A stretch of DNA of 10,118 bases, from the NCBI RefSeq assembly GCF_902489365.1, contig NZ_CABTZR010000076.1, positions 1 to 10,118 of the forward strand. Direction: 5' to 3'. Source of the stretch: an uncultured Corynebacterium sp. Lineage in GTDB: Bacteria; Actinomycetota; Actinomycetes; Mycobacteriales; Mycobacteriaceae. The notes below the pieces were generated by a model. The model made no database searches. It saw only the letters and a program-made list of their open reading frames with translations, and was not told where the DNA came from. Below, one piece after another: positions 1 through 7,017 of this stretch (its first letter is position 1; every line of letters begins with the position of its first letter). Position numbers and translations under genes: made by a program.

Positions 1-94
1 GCTCCTTGCCGGTCGAAGGATTGAGGACGGGCTGCGTGTTGCCCGACGTTCCCTCGAATGTTTCTCCGTTGACGTAGTGATAAACAGTGCGCAT
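1..94 (-). CDS. mmsA: (Methyl)malonate-semialdehyde dehydrogenase, N-terminal fragment
   Basis: Only the first 31 codons are inside the window; the gene runs off the left edge. The start is the ATG read at 94-92 on the minus strand, with a strong ribosome binding site GGAAGGAG (complement of 102-109) seven bases upstream. The visible peptide reads MRTVYHYVNGE, then GTSGNTQPVLNPSTGKE. This is the typical amino end of CoA-acylating methylmalonate-semialdehyde dehydrogenases (H-[FYW]-[IV]-[NDG]-G, then G-x-S, then NP-[AS]-T-G). Family members oxidise methylmalonate or malonate semialdehyde to propionyl- or acetyl-CoA with NAD and CoA, in valine or inositol catabolism. The catalytic cysteine lies outside the window, so another aldehyde dehydrogenase (for example an iolA-type enzyme) cannot be excluded. 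It is transcribed divergently from the Pat/acuC operon. Confidence 0.72.
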   Translation of the reverse strand, partial: MRTVYHYVNGETFEGTSGNTQPVLNPSTGKE

Positions 95-151
95 TGCGCT
101 TCTCCTTCCTGGAACCTCCGGCTCCCTGTATGGCTTGGGTCACACACTAAC

Positions 152-288
152 GGTGAATAACAACCGCTCGCCATAGAACTTGAGATACAGAACACTATTC
201 ACCCCCTGCAGTGATGTGCCGTACATATACTGTCCAGTGCTTTTGTGGATGCCCTCCCCGAAGCCCGGTGGGGTGAATGCCGTTCACC
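152..288. promoter_or_regulatory. Cluster of four GGTGAA motifs between mmsA and the Pat gene
   Basis: The divergent intergenic region 95-326 holds four copies of GGTGAA. They are GGTGAAT at 152-158, its reverse complement ATTCACC at 197-203, and a perfect 6-bp inverted repeat GGTGAA (272-277), five-base spacer, TTCACC (283-288). A possible -10 hexamer TATACT lies at 226-231 for rightward transcription, with no convincing -35. If that promoter is right, the inverted repeat lies in the 5' leader of the Pat gene. The repetition and symmetry suggest an operator for a dimeric regulator acting on mmsA and/or Pat. The regulator is not identified. No clear mmsA promoter was found. Confidence 0.4.
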
Positions 289-326
289 TGCCCTGAGCTC
301 GACGCAGCGTTGGCTAAGGTGATGAC

Positions 327-2966
327 ATGGACCACATGGAGCAGCCCACGTCTACCGCGCCTACCGGCCCCGAGCCGCAGAATTGGGAAGCCGATGTCAT
401 CCTCAACGACGGCGACATCGCTACGCTGCGCCCCATCACGCCCGCCGACCGCGACGCCATCCGCGCCTTTTACGACCGCGTCTCAGATCAATCGAAGTAC
501 CTACGCTTCTTCGGCACGCACCCCACGCTGACCGACGATGACCTGGACCGTTGGCTCCACACGGAAGGCTATGACAAAGTCACCCTCGTCATGGTGGAAC
601 GCGGCAATATCGTGGCCGTCGCCGGATACTCCATTGTCGAACAATTCCTGCCCGCGCGGGTGGGCGATGTCTCCTTCCTTGTCCAAGATTCCCACCACGG
701 AAAAGGCGTGGCTAATATCCTGCTCGAGCACCTCGCAGAGATTGGACGCGAAGGAAAAGTGGAACGCTTCTTCGCGGAGATGCTGACTCAGAACCGAAGG
801 ATGGTGCAGGTTTTCGTACGCGCGGGGTATTCCGCGAAGCCGGAGCTCGAGGATGGTTTCATCCGGGTGGATTTCCGAATTGCGCCGAATGAGAACTCCC
901 GCGATGTCATGGAGCGCCGCGAGCTGCGCGCAGAGGCCAACTCGATCCACCGTTTGCTCACCCCACGCTCAGTGGCGGTAGTCGGAACGCTGTCCAGCAA
1001 ACAGCTAGCCAGCGCCAATTTCTCCGGTACACTGCTCCACCTTCACGGTGTGGAAGAGCTCAACGCCCTTGATGAGCAGGTGGATCTCGTCGTCATCGAG
1101 TTCCAAGGCCACGGCGGAGCCGAGGCTATGCAGGCTGCTGCCGCCGCCGGCGCCAAGGGAGTGGTCCTCATCTCCCGCAGCCAGAACCCCAACCTCTCCC
1201 CCGACCGGGCCCGCGACATCGTGCTCGCGGCTAGGGACTACGGCCTTCGAGCCCTTGGCCCAGCTGCGCTAGGTCTTATCAACACGAATGAGGCGGTGCG
1301 GCTTAACGCGAGCCCCGCACCCATGCCGCGCTCCGGGCAAGTCGGCCTGTTTACGCAGTCGGCTGGTGTGGCGACGCTAGCTCTGTCCCATGCACTGCAG
1401 CTCGGGTGCGGCCTAAGCAATTTCATTGCCGCCGGTTCCTTCGCTGACGTCACAGGCAATGACGTCATGCAATTCTGGAGCCAAGATGAGAACACCCGGA
1501 TTTGTTTGCTCTCCCTCGACTCAATCGGTAACCCGCGCAAATTTTTCCGGGTTCTGCGCCGCCTAGCGCTGGACAAGCACGTCGTCGTTTTCTTACCCTC
1601 CCGCGCTCTGAAGTCAGCCCGCCACTACGCGGTGGAGGGATTGTCGGCGGCGAGCCCGGCTGCCCTCGACGAGATCATTCGCTGCACTGGGGCAATGGTG
1701 GTCACCCGCCGCGATGCCATGCTCGACATCGCCCAGCTCCTCGCGCGCCAACCCGTTCCGCAGGGCCGCCGCATCGCAGTGATGTCGAATTCCTCCGGCC
1801 TCACCGCGCAGATGGAACAGGCAGCCTGGCGCTTCGGGCTGCGCCCGCACGCCACCACCGTCGTCGATGCCCCCGCCCCCGCCATCACGGAACAGGCCCG
1901 GCGCGCCCTAGAAGATCCGGGTATCGACGCAGTGCTGTGCGCCGTCGTGGAGGTCGGCGAATTCATTCTCAAGGATGCGCATTCAAGTTTGTCCCAGCTG
2001 GCGACAACGACGACGGATACCCCGCTCATCGCCAGCTTCGTGGGTTTTGATATCCCCGATTTCCGCACCGCTGAGGGCCCAGAGGCACCCGGCCAGCTTC
2101 CTGTGTTTGGCACCTACGCCGACGCCATTGAAGCTTTGGCAACCATCATCGATAATGAACGCCGCCGGGCCCTAGCCCGCCCCAATCCATCCGATGAGTT
2201 CGCCAACAGCGCGGGCCTTGCTGAAGCGCGCGGTGTGGTCGCGGAGGTTCTGACTGATTCCCCCACGGGACGCTGGGCCACCGACGAGGAGTGCGCACGA
2301 ATCCTTAGGGCTTATGGCATAGAGATCGTCCCATGGACCCCGGTGTGCACCCTCGACGAAGCCATCGCGGCCGGCCGCGAATACGGCTGGGACGTCGTCC
2401 TCAAGTGCAGCTCGCAAATGGTGCGGGGACGCTCGGAGCTGCCCACCGTCGTGCGCAGCATCCATGACGAGGAATCCATGGTGCGAGCGTGGACCACCAT
2501 CACCCAGCTCACGCGCGATCTCCACTTGGGTGAGGATCCGGCTATTCTCATCCCTGTCGTGCAACGCATGGTCACAGCCGGTGCCTCCCTCACTGTGCGT
2601 GCCATCGAAGATCCCGTTGTTGGGCCCATGATTTCCGCCGGTATCTCCGGCCTACCCTCGGATCTTTTGGGAGACGTCGAGTGGCGCGTGCCCCCGCTTC
2701 GCCGCACCGATGCACTCGACATGCTCAGCTGTCTCAAGGCTTCTCCTCTGCTTGCCGGCTACCGCGGCACCAAAGCTGCCAAACTGCACCGTATCGAAGA
2801 GGTCATGATGCAGCTGGCACAGCTCAAGGACGACATTGCTGCGCTCGTCGATATCGAGCTCTCTCCAGTCATCGCCGGGGTAGCGCACACTGCTGTGGTG
2901 GGGGCTCGAATGCGCATCGCTCCGCTCGGTGATGTCCGCGATCCCCTCGCGAGGTCCCTGTCATGA
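327..2966 (+). CDS. pat: Pat-type protein lysine acyltransferase (N-terminal GNAT fused to NDP-forming acyl-CoA synthetase-like region)
   Basis: Predicted 879-residue cytoplasmic enzyme that transfers an acyl group from acyl-CoA to protein lysines, classically inactivating AMP-forming acyl-CoA synthetases. Residues 1-20 are Pro/Thr-rich and probably disordered. Residues 21-185 form a GNAT domain with the acetyl-CoA loop HGKGVA at 124-129 (His where Arg/Gln is usual) and the family-like AEMLTQN..M block at 150-159. A short CoA-binding-like domain follows (about 209-330, starting PRSVAVVG), then succinyl-CoA-ligase-like domains (about 335-620) and an ATP-grasp-like region (about 650-879) that includes DPVVGPMISAG. 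Motifs needed for ligase chemistry look decayed: no SH-T/S-G phosphohistidine motif (YAVEG at 434-438), and GPA replaces GPN at 311-313. The domain order is reversed relative to Salmonella Pat, which has GNAT at the C-terminus. There is no cNMP-binding or ACT domain. Start 327 is chosen for AAGGTG at 316-321; M4 is an alternative. Its stop overlaps the acuC start (ATGA). The acylated substrate and the sensed ligand are unknown. Confidence 0.85.
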   Translation: MDHMEQPTSTAPTGPEPQNWEADVILNDGDIATLRPITPADRDAIRAFYDRVSDQSKYLRFFGTHPTLTDDDLDRWLHTEGYDKVTLVMVERGNIVAVAGYSIVEQFLPARVGDVSFLVQDSHHGKGVANILLEHLAEIGREGKVERFFAEMLTQNRRMVQVFVRAGYSAKPELEDGFIRVDFRIAPNENSRDVMERRELRAEANSIHRLLTPRSVAVVGTLSSKQLASANFSGTLLHLHGVEELNALDEQVDLVVIEFQGHGGAEAMQAAAAAGAKGVVLISRSQNPNLSPDRARDIVLAARDYGLRALGPAALGLINTNEAVRLNASPAPMPRSGQVGLFTQSAGVATLALSHALQLGCGLSNFIAAGSFADVTGNDVMQFWSQDENTRICLLSLDSIGNPRKFFRVLRRLALDKHVVVFLPSRALKSARHYAVEGLSAASPAALDEIIRCTGAMVVTRRDAMLDIAQLLARQPVPQGRRIAVMSNSSGLTAQMEQAAWRFGLRPHATTVVDAPAPAITEQARRALEDPGIDAVLCAVVEVGEFILKDAHSSLSQLATTTTDTPLIASFVGFDIPDFRTAEGPEAPGQLPVFGTYADAIEALATIIDNERRRALARPNPSDEFANSAGLAEARGVVAEVLTDSPTGRWATDEECARILRAYGIEIVPWTPVCTLDEAIAAGREYGWDVVLKCSSQMVRGRSELPTVVRSIHDEESMVRAWTTITQLTRDLHLGEDPAILIPVVQRMVTAGASLTVRAIEDPVVGPMISAGISGLPSDLLGDVEWRVPPLRRTDALDMLSCLKASPLLAGYRGTKAAKLHRIEEVMMQLAQLKDDIAALVDIELSPVIAGVAHTAVVGARMRIAPLGDVRDPLARSLS

Positions 2967-4096
2967 GTCAGCCAAAGCCTCTGCTCTTTGCCTCGGAGGA
3001 GATGTACCGCTATTCGCTTGGGCCGCAGCATCCGATGGGGCCGGATCGCGTCGCCGCCGCAATGTCGCTGGCCAAGCACTTTGGAGTGCTGGAAGAATTC
3101 GACATCGAATGTCCCACCCCGGTGAATACCTCCCACTTGGAGCTCGTTCACAATCCCGATTACATCGCCGCCACCCGCGCCGAGGTGCCCTCCAAACGCT
3201 TTGGCTTGGGCACTGAAGATAACCCGATTAGCCATGGCTTATCGACGGTCGCCGCGCGCATCGCCGGCGGCACCCTGGCGGCCGTGCGCGCCGTATGGGA
3301 GGGCCGTGCGCAGCGCGCTGTGAATCTCTCCGGCGGGTTACACCACGCCTTCTCCGATTCCATGTCGGGGTTCTGCATGTACAACGACGCCGCGATCGCC
3401 ATCCGTTGGCTGCTAGCTAACGGCGCCCAACGCGTGGTGTACCTGGACTTGGATGCCCACCACGGTGACGGCGTCGAAAAGATTTTTTGGGATGACCCCA
3501 ACGTGCTCACCATCTCAGTACACGAATCGGGACTCTATCTTTTCCCTGGGACTGGCTATGCACACGAGATCGGTGGTCACGGCGCGGAGGGGACCGCGGT
3601 TAACGTGGCCCTGCCCCGCGGGGTGAATGACGAGGAGTGGCTGCAAGTCATCCACGCGGTCGTCCCGCCGCTCCTCAAGAAGTTCCGTCCCGACTTCATC
3701 ATTTCCCAGCACGGTGCGGATCCACACCGTTCCGATCCCCTCGCGGATCTGGAACTCACCATCGACGCGATGGCGCGGGCTTATCGTTCCGTGGCGGTGT
3801 GGGCGCAACAGTTTGCGGGCGGGCGATGGGTCGCGCTTGGCGGCGGTGGATATCGAGTCGACGCCGTCGCCCGTGCGTGGACCCACGTGCTGGCAGCGGT
3901 CGCCGACGTTGAGCTCGCAGCTTCGGAACGGATGCCAAAAGGCTGGGAGGGCTCATCTACCTTGGGTGATGAGGGTGCGTGCGCCGCCATTGGGGGCTTC
4001 GATCCCACCAAGGTCATGGCTGAAAGGCCACACGCAGCGCTGGTGCAGACGACACGCGCAGTTTTTCCCTATTGGGGCCTGCCGGCTTATGGCTAG
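2963..4096 (+). CDS. acuC: AcuC-type zinc-dependent lysine deacetylase (class I HDAC fold)
   Basis: Predicted 377-residue deacetylase, close to the usual AcuC length. It should remove acetyl groups from protein lysines, in Bacillus and related systems reactivating acetylated acetyl-CoA synthetase. Every HDAC landmark is visible. The catalytic His pair is in GGLHHA (H127, H128). The zinc ligands are D164 and H166 in DLDAHHGDGVE and D253 in QHGADPHRSDP. The transition-state tyrosine is Y297 in LGGGGY. The start codon overlaps the Pat stop codon (ATGA, 2963-2966), with GAGG at 2951-2954 as ribosome binding site, so translation is probably coupled. Writer and eraser would then be made together. 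The gene converges with the SDR gene; in the 85-bp gap I see only a weak hairpin without a T-run. Family assignment is secure, physiological substrates are inferred. Confidence 0.93.
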   Translation: MSQPKPLLFASEEMYRYSLGPQHPMGPDRVAAAMSLAKHFGVLEEFDIECPTPVNTSHLELVHNPDYIAATRAEVPSKRFGLGTEDNPISHGLSTVAARIAGGTLAAVRAVWEGRAQRAVNLSGGLHHAFSDSMSGFCMYNDAAIAIRWLLANGAQRVVYLDLDAHHGDGVEKIFWDDPNVLTISVHESGLYLFPGTGYAHEIGGHGAEGTAVNVALPRGVNDEEWLQVIHAVVPPLLKKFRPDFIISQHGADPHRSDPLADLELTIDAMARAYRSVAVWAQQFAGGRWVALGGGGYRVDAVARAWTHVLAAVADVELAASERMPKGWEGSSTLGDEGACAAIGGFDPTKVMAERPHAALVQTTRAVFPYWGLPAYG

Positions 4097-4181
4097 GCCT
4101 TATGGCTGGGCCCCGTATCGGAGGGGCGTCGACAATGCGCGCGTGATGGGTCTCTTGAGGTCGATTCTCGTGATGAGGCCC

Positions 4182-4931
4182 TTAGCGTGGCGGCATACGC
4201 AGCGCGCCATCCAAGCGAATCGTTTCACCATTGATATAGGGGTTCTCGGCAATAGACACAGCTAGGGCGGCGAATTCCTCCGGCTTTGCCAGCCTTGCGG
4301 GGAAAGGCACAGTGGCCTCGAGCTGTTCGCGGAACTCCGGGGTAATCTGCGCCATCATCGGGGTGGCCACGACACCCGGCGCGATGGCATTGACGCGGAT
4401 ACCCAACGAGGCGAGATCCCGGGCCCCGGTAATCGACAGGGCAGCAACTGCACCCTTGGACGCCGCGTAGGCCGCCTGGCCAACCTGCCCTTCAAAGGCC
4501 GCGACGGAAGCGGTGTTGATGATGACTCCGCGCTGGCCGTCCTCGTCGAGAGGCTCCGCCTGGGCCATCGCCTCGGCGGCTGCAGTCATGACGTGGAAGG
4601 TTCCCATGAGGTTAACGTTGATCGTCTTAGAAAACAGCTCCGGGTCATGGGGGCCTTTTCGCCCGAAGATGCGTGCCGAGGGGCAGATGCCTGCGCAATT
4701 TACCGCCACGCGCAAAGGTTTTTGCTCGGATGCGGCGAGAACCGCCTCGCGTACTGCGGCCGCATCGGTGACGTCGACTGCCGTGTAGTTGATTCCGCTG
4801 TGTTTCTCCTCCGGGGCGGACAGATCGAGCACGGTGACCGTGGCCCCGTGCTCCGCGAGTGCTGCAGCCGTTGCGGCTCCGAGGCCAGATGCACCGCCGG
4901 TAACGACGGCGGATGCTTCGTGCAGGTTCAT
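4182..4931 (-). CDS. SDR-family 3-hydroxyacyl-CoA dehydrogenase, type II (HSD10-like)
   Basis: Predicted 249-residue short-chain dehydrogenase, full length for the family. The Rossmann motif TGGASGLG is at 11-18, acidic D36 after the second strand indicates NAD preference, NCAG is at 78-81, N107 in INVNLMG, and catalytic S142, Y155 and K159 (YAASK). The block with an inserted loop around residues 84-100 and 124-135, and the ending GETIRLDGALRMPPR, resemble human HSD17B10 and bacterial relatives. Those oxidise L-3-hydroxyacyl-CoA, including 2-methyl-3-hydroxybutyryl-CoA of isoleucine breakdown. It sits 50 bp downstream of the acyl-CoA dehydrogenase on the same strand, with AAAGGAG (complement of 4941-4947) nine bases before the ATG, so the two genes probably form one operon performing steps 1 and 3 of a beta-oxidation spiral. 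Substrate chain length and branching are inferred only. A generic SDR acting on another alcohol is the alternative. Confidence 0.85.
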   Translation of the reverse strand: MNLHEASAVVTGGASGLGAATAAALAEHGATVTVLDLSAPEEKHSGINYTAVDVTDAAAVREAVLAASEQKPLRVAVNCAGICPSARIFGRKGPHDPELFSKTINVNLMGTFHVMTAAAEAMAQAEPLDEDGQRGVIINTASVAAFEGQVGQAAYAASKGAVAALSITGARDLASLGIRVNAIAPGVVATPMMAQITPEFREQLEATVPFPARLAKPEEFAALAVSIAENPYINGETIRLDGALRMPPR

Positions 4932-4981
4932 GATGGTTTTCTCCTTTAATCACCGTGGGGTGTCGGGTTTGGCAGGGCTGT

Positions 4982-6190
4982 TTAAACGAAAGCGGAAACG
5001 CCGGTGACAGCGCGGCCGACGATGAGCGAGTTGATGTCGTAGGTTCCCTCGTAGGTGAAGAGAATCTCGGCATCATCCATCATCTTCGACAAGTCGTATT
5101 CGGTTAGGATGCCGTTTCCTCCGCCGATGTTGCGGCCCGCCGCGGCGGATTCACGCGCCAGGCGCGTGGTGGTTGCCTTTGCCAAAGCGGCAAAGGGCAT
5201 TTCCAGCTTTCCTTGTTCTTGGACCTCTGCCAGCTGCGCCATCATGGCGAGCGACGCGGTGGCGTTGCCGAGGATACGGGAAAGCTGCTCCTGGACCAGC
5301 TGGAATTTGGCGATTGGCCTGCCAAACTGCTGGCGCTTGACCGCGTACTCACGGGCCTTGTCGAAGATGCCCAGTTGCAAGCCGGCTCCCTGCCAGCCCA
5401 CCCAGGCGCGCGAATAGCACAGGAAGTCATTGACGTTGGCAAAGGATTCCGCACCCGGAATCAGGTTCTCGTGTGGGATGAGGACGTTGTCGAACTTAAG
5501 GTCCGCATTTTGCATGATGCGCAGGCCCATCTTGCGGGAGATCTTGTTGCGCGTCACGCCCTCACGGTCGAGTTCCACGATGAAGGCCTTAATCTCATTA
5601 TCAGCCTTATCCCGGGCGAAGGTGATGGCAAAATCAGCGAAGGTGCCGGCCCCGATCCAACGTTTCGCTCCGTTGATAAGCCAGCCTTCAGCGGTGCGCT
5701 CTGCTGTGGTGGCAAGGCCGCCGGCGATATCGGAGCCGTGCTCCGGTTCGGTTAACGCAAAGCACCCCACCTTGGTGAATTGGCGCAAACCTGCTAGCCA
5801 AGTGTCCTTTTGCTCTGGTGAGCCCAGCTTATCGATGAGTCCGAGGACCAGCTCGTTGTGAATGCCCACCAGAGCAGACAAGGACACGTCCGCGCGGGTT
5901 ACTTCCGCGTACACCAGCCCGCGATAGAGGCGCGAGGTATCCGTGAGTTCAATTTCGCCCAACCCCATCTCCGCCATGCGAGGAAGAAGATCGAATGGCA
6001 GCTCCTCACGGTCCCAGTATTCACCTACAACAGGGCGAATCTCCGTCTGCAAGAACTCGTGGATCTCCGCCAGACGCGCCTGTTCCTCAGGAACCAGACG
6101 ATCTGCTACCGCGAAAATATCAGCGTGGGGGTACTTAATGTTCTCCAAGTGTTTCCCGCTGGGGTGTTGCGGACTAAGAATCGGCGGCAT
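4982..6190 (-). CDS. Acyl-CoA dehydrogenase, glutaryl-CoA-dehydrogenase-like clade
   Basis: Predicted 402-residue FAD enzyme that forms the alpha,beta double bond in an acyl-CoA thioester. The signature CFALTEPEHGSD lies at 143-154, KRWIG at 176-180, and QFGRPIAKFQLVQ at 288-300. The ending TYEGTYDINSLIVGRAVTG (379-397) carries the catalytic base E381 in the position shared by glutaryl- and short-chain acyl-CoA dehydrogenases. The overall sequence is closest to the glutaryl-CoA dehydrogenase group. However, the arginine that binds the glutaryl carboxylate in human GCDH (within its YRSAMS segment) aligns here with S105 in DVSLSALV. A monocarboxylic short or branched acyl-CoA is therefore the more likely substrate. 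Start 6190 follows GAAAGG (complement of 6200-6205) by nine bases. The gene leads the operon with the SDR and is divergent from the TetR gene, its likely regulator. Confidence 0.88.
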   Translation of the reverse strand: MPPILSPQHPSGKHLENIKYPHADIFAVADRLVPEEQARLAEIHEFLQTEIRPVVGEYWDREELPFDLLPRMAEMGLGEIELTDTSRLYRGLVYAEVTRADVSLSALVGIHNELVLGLIDKLGSPEQKDTWLAGLRQFTKVGCFALTEPEHGSDIAGGLATTAERTAEGWLINGAKRWIGAGTFADFAITFARDKADNEIKAFIVELDREGVTRNKISRKMGLRIMQNADLKFDNVLIPHENLIPGAESFANVNDFLCYSRAWVGWQGAGLQLGIFDKAREYAVKRQQFGRPIAKFQLVQEQLSRILGNATASLAMMAQLAEVQEQGKLEMPFAALAKATTTRLARESAAAGRNIGGGNGILTEYDLSKMMDDAEILFTYEGTYDINSLIVGRAVTGVSAFV

Positions 6191-6245
6191 AGCTTTCTAC
6201 CTTTCTAGCTGGGTTTTAAGGTCGCTGCATGGGCTTTCTCCAGGC

Positions 6246-6275
6246 CACATACAAACTCTTGGACTCAAGCATCAA
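6246..6275 (-). promoter_or_regulatory. Possible promoter of the acyl-CoA dehydrogenase/SDR operon
   Basis: On the minus strand, TTGATG (complement of 6270-6275) and TATGTG (complement of 6246-6251) are separated by 18 bp. This would place the transcript start about 45-50 bases before the ATG at 6190. Matches to the housekeeping consensus are partial (4/6 and 3/6), so this is a suggestion. The inverted repeat at 6295-6322 lies just upstream of the proposed -35. Confidence 0.28.
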
Positions 6276-6294
6276 TGAGCTTTCCACATTGAAT

Positions 6295-6322
6295 GAGTAC
6301 GAATATACATCTTTCCGTACTC
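6295..6322. promoter_or_regulatory. Inverted repeat GAGTACG-N14-CGTACTC, candidate TetR operator
   Basis: A perfect 7-bp inverted repeat (GAGTACG at 6295-6301, CGTACTC at 6316-6322) lies in the 229-bp divergent region between the acyl-CoA dehydrogenase and the TetR gene. A near-consensus -10 hexamer TATGAT at 6338-6343 points toward the TetR gene, and its -35 position would fall on the right arm of the repeat. This is the geometry expected of an autoregulatory TetR operator that also controls the divergent operon. The arms are 14 bp apart, longer than many TetR operators. Binding is inferred from position and symmetry. Confidence 0.45.
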
Positions 6323-6337
6323 TCGCGTGCCATGTTC

Positions 6338-6343
6338 TATGAT
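6338..6343 (+). promoter_or_regulatory. Possible -10 box of the TetR-family gene
   Basis: TATGAT matches the sigma-70 -10 consensus in five of six bases. It lies about 75 bases before the TetR ATG and immediately downstream of the inverted repeat at 6295-6322. No convincing -35 hexamer is seen at the proper distance, which is common for actinobacterial promoters. Confidence 0.35.
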
Positions 6344-6419
6344 CCTTGTGCGCAACAGACTGGGACGAACACACGTAAAGAACACACAAAGCCAAGACCA
6401 CCGAGAGGCAGAAAGAAGC

Positions 6420-6980
6420 ATGACCCAACCACTCACACCACGGCAGCGCGAGCTGTTTAACGCCCTCTTGCAGGACTTTTTGGCCGAGGGCTTCGAATCC
6501 TTCACTATCGACGGCGCAACGAAGCGCTACCAATGCTCAAAGTCGACCATGTACGCATTAGGCCCATCCAGAGACGCAATCATTCGCCGCGTACTGGTCA
6601 GCTTCTTCAAAGAAATCACCCGTCGCACCGCGGTCACCACAGCAGCTTCTTACACCCAAGCACTTGAGAAATACTTCTCTTCGATGACCATTGCCCTAGA
6701 ACCCGCAAGCCCTGAGTTCATGCGCGACCTCGCCTCTGAACCCGCTGCTCAGGAGGTGTATAGCCTCAACACCAGGAGAGCTACCGAGACCATCCACAAG
6801 CTACTCAGCCACGGCGTCGAGGCTGGGGAATTCACCGCCGAGTACACCGACTTTGTCTCCCGCCTCATCCAGCGTTCAATGAGCGATATTCAGCAGGGCT
6901 TTTACTCAGACACCCTGGCCCCAGCAGAGGCCTACCACACCCTTGGCCAGCTCATTCTCCACGGAATTTCACCACGCTAA
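6420..6980 (+). CDS. TetR-family transcriptional regulator
   Basis: Predicted 186-residue DNA-binding regulator. An N-terminal TetR helix-turn-helix spans about 5-55, with the FTIDGATKRYQCSKSTMYAL region at 28-47 containing the S-K-S-T-M-Y recognition helix. The rest is helical and ligand-binding, with no recognisable signature. TetR proteins next to acyl-CoA dehydrogenase and acyl-CoA synthetase genes commonly repress them and respond to acyl-CoA or a free acid. Here the gene lies between a divergent acyl-CoA dehydrogenase/SDR operon and a co-directional acyl-CoA synthetase, which suits that role. The start at 6420 is chosen because the HTH begins directly after it. An in-frame ATG at 6327 would add 31 residues unlike the family and would overlap the proposed -10 box. 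The ribosome binding site is weak (AAGAAG at 6413-6418, or AGAGG about 15 bases upstream). The ligand is unknown. Confidence 0.85.
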   Translation: MTQPLTPRQRELFNALLQDFLAEGFESFTIDGATKRYQCSKSTMYALGPSRDAIIRRVLVSFFKEITRRTAVTTAASYTQALEKYFSSMTIALEPASPEFMRDLASEPAAQEVYSLNTRRATETIHKLLSHGVEAGEFTAEYTDFVSRLIQRSMSDIQQGFYSDTLAPAEAYHTLGQLILHGISPR

Positions 6981-7017
6981 CCTGCATCTTTCAAAGGCAG
7001 TTCGGAAATTCTCTAGC

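Noticed and set aside
129..144. TATGG-N6-TCACA resembling a GlxR site near mmsA
   Set aside because: Only eight of ten consensus positions match, and the left half is poor; too weak to call.
277..531. Open frame beginning just before the Pat gene
   Set aside because: Different frame from Pat, composition Ser/Pro/Arg-rich, no homology-like features; starts inside the GGTGAA inverted repeat by chance.
1445..1467. Two copies of the palindrome TGACGTCA, 15 bp apart
   Set aside because: They lie inside the Pat coding sequence and encode the family-typical ADVTGNDV block, so the repeat follows from two Asp-Val codon pairs and needs no regulatory explanation.
1625..2113. 162-codon open frame on the minus strand
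   Set aside because: Antisense to the conserved Pat coding frame, rich in Ser/Arg/Ala and without family features; a shadow of GC-rich coding DNA.
2759..3235. 158-codon open frame on the minus strand across the Pat–acuC junction
   Set aside because: Opposes two well-supported genes and has no recognisable domain or ribosome binding site.
4086..4107. Direct repeat CTTATGGCT at the acuC stop codon, 13-bp period
   Set aside because: Only two 9-bp copies, one in coding sequence; probably a small duplication or chance.
4110..4127. Hairpin GCCCC-N8-GGGGC between the converging acuC and SDR genes
   Set aside because: Short stem with an 8-base loop and no T-run on either strand; not convincing as an intrinsic terminator.
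3627..4265. 212-codon plus-strand frame extending past the end of acuC
   Set aside because: Overlaps acuC in another frame and then the SDR gene in antisense; the composition is that of a shadow frame.
6327..6419. Upstream start that would lengthen the TetR protein by 31 residues
   Set aside because: The extra residues do not resemble the family, and this start would overlap the likely -10 box at 6338-6343; the TetR HTH begins right after the ATG at 6420.
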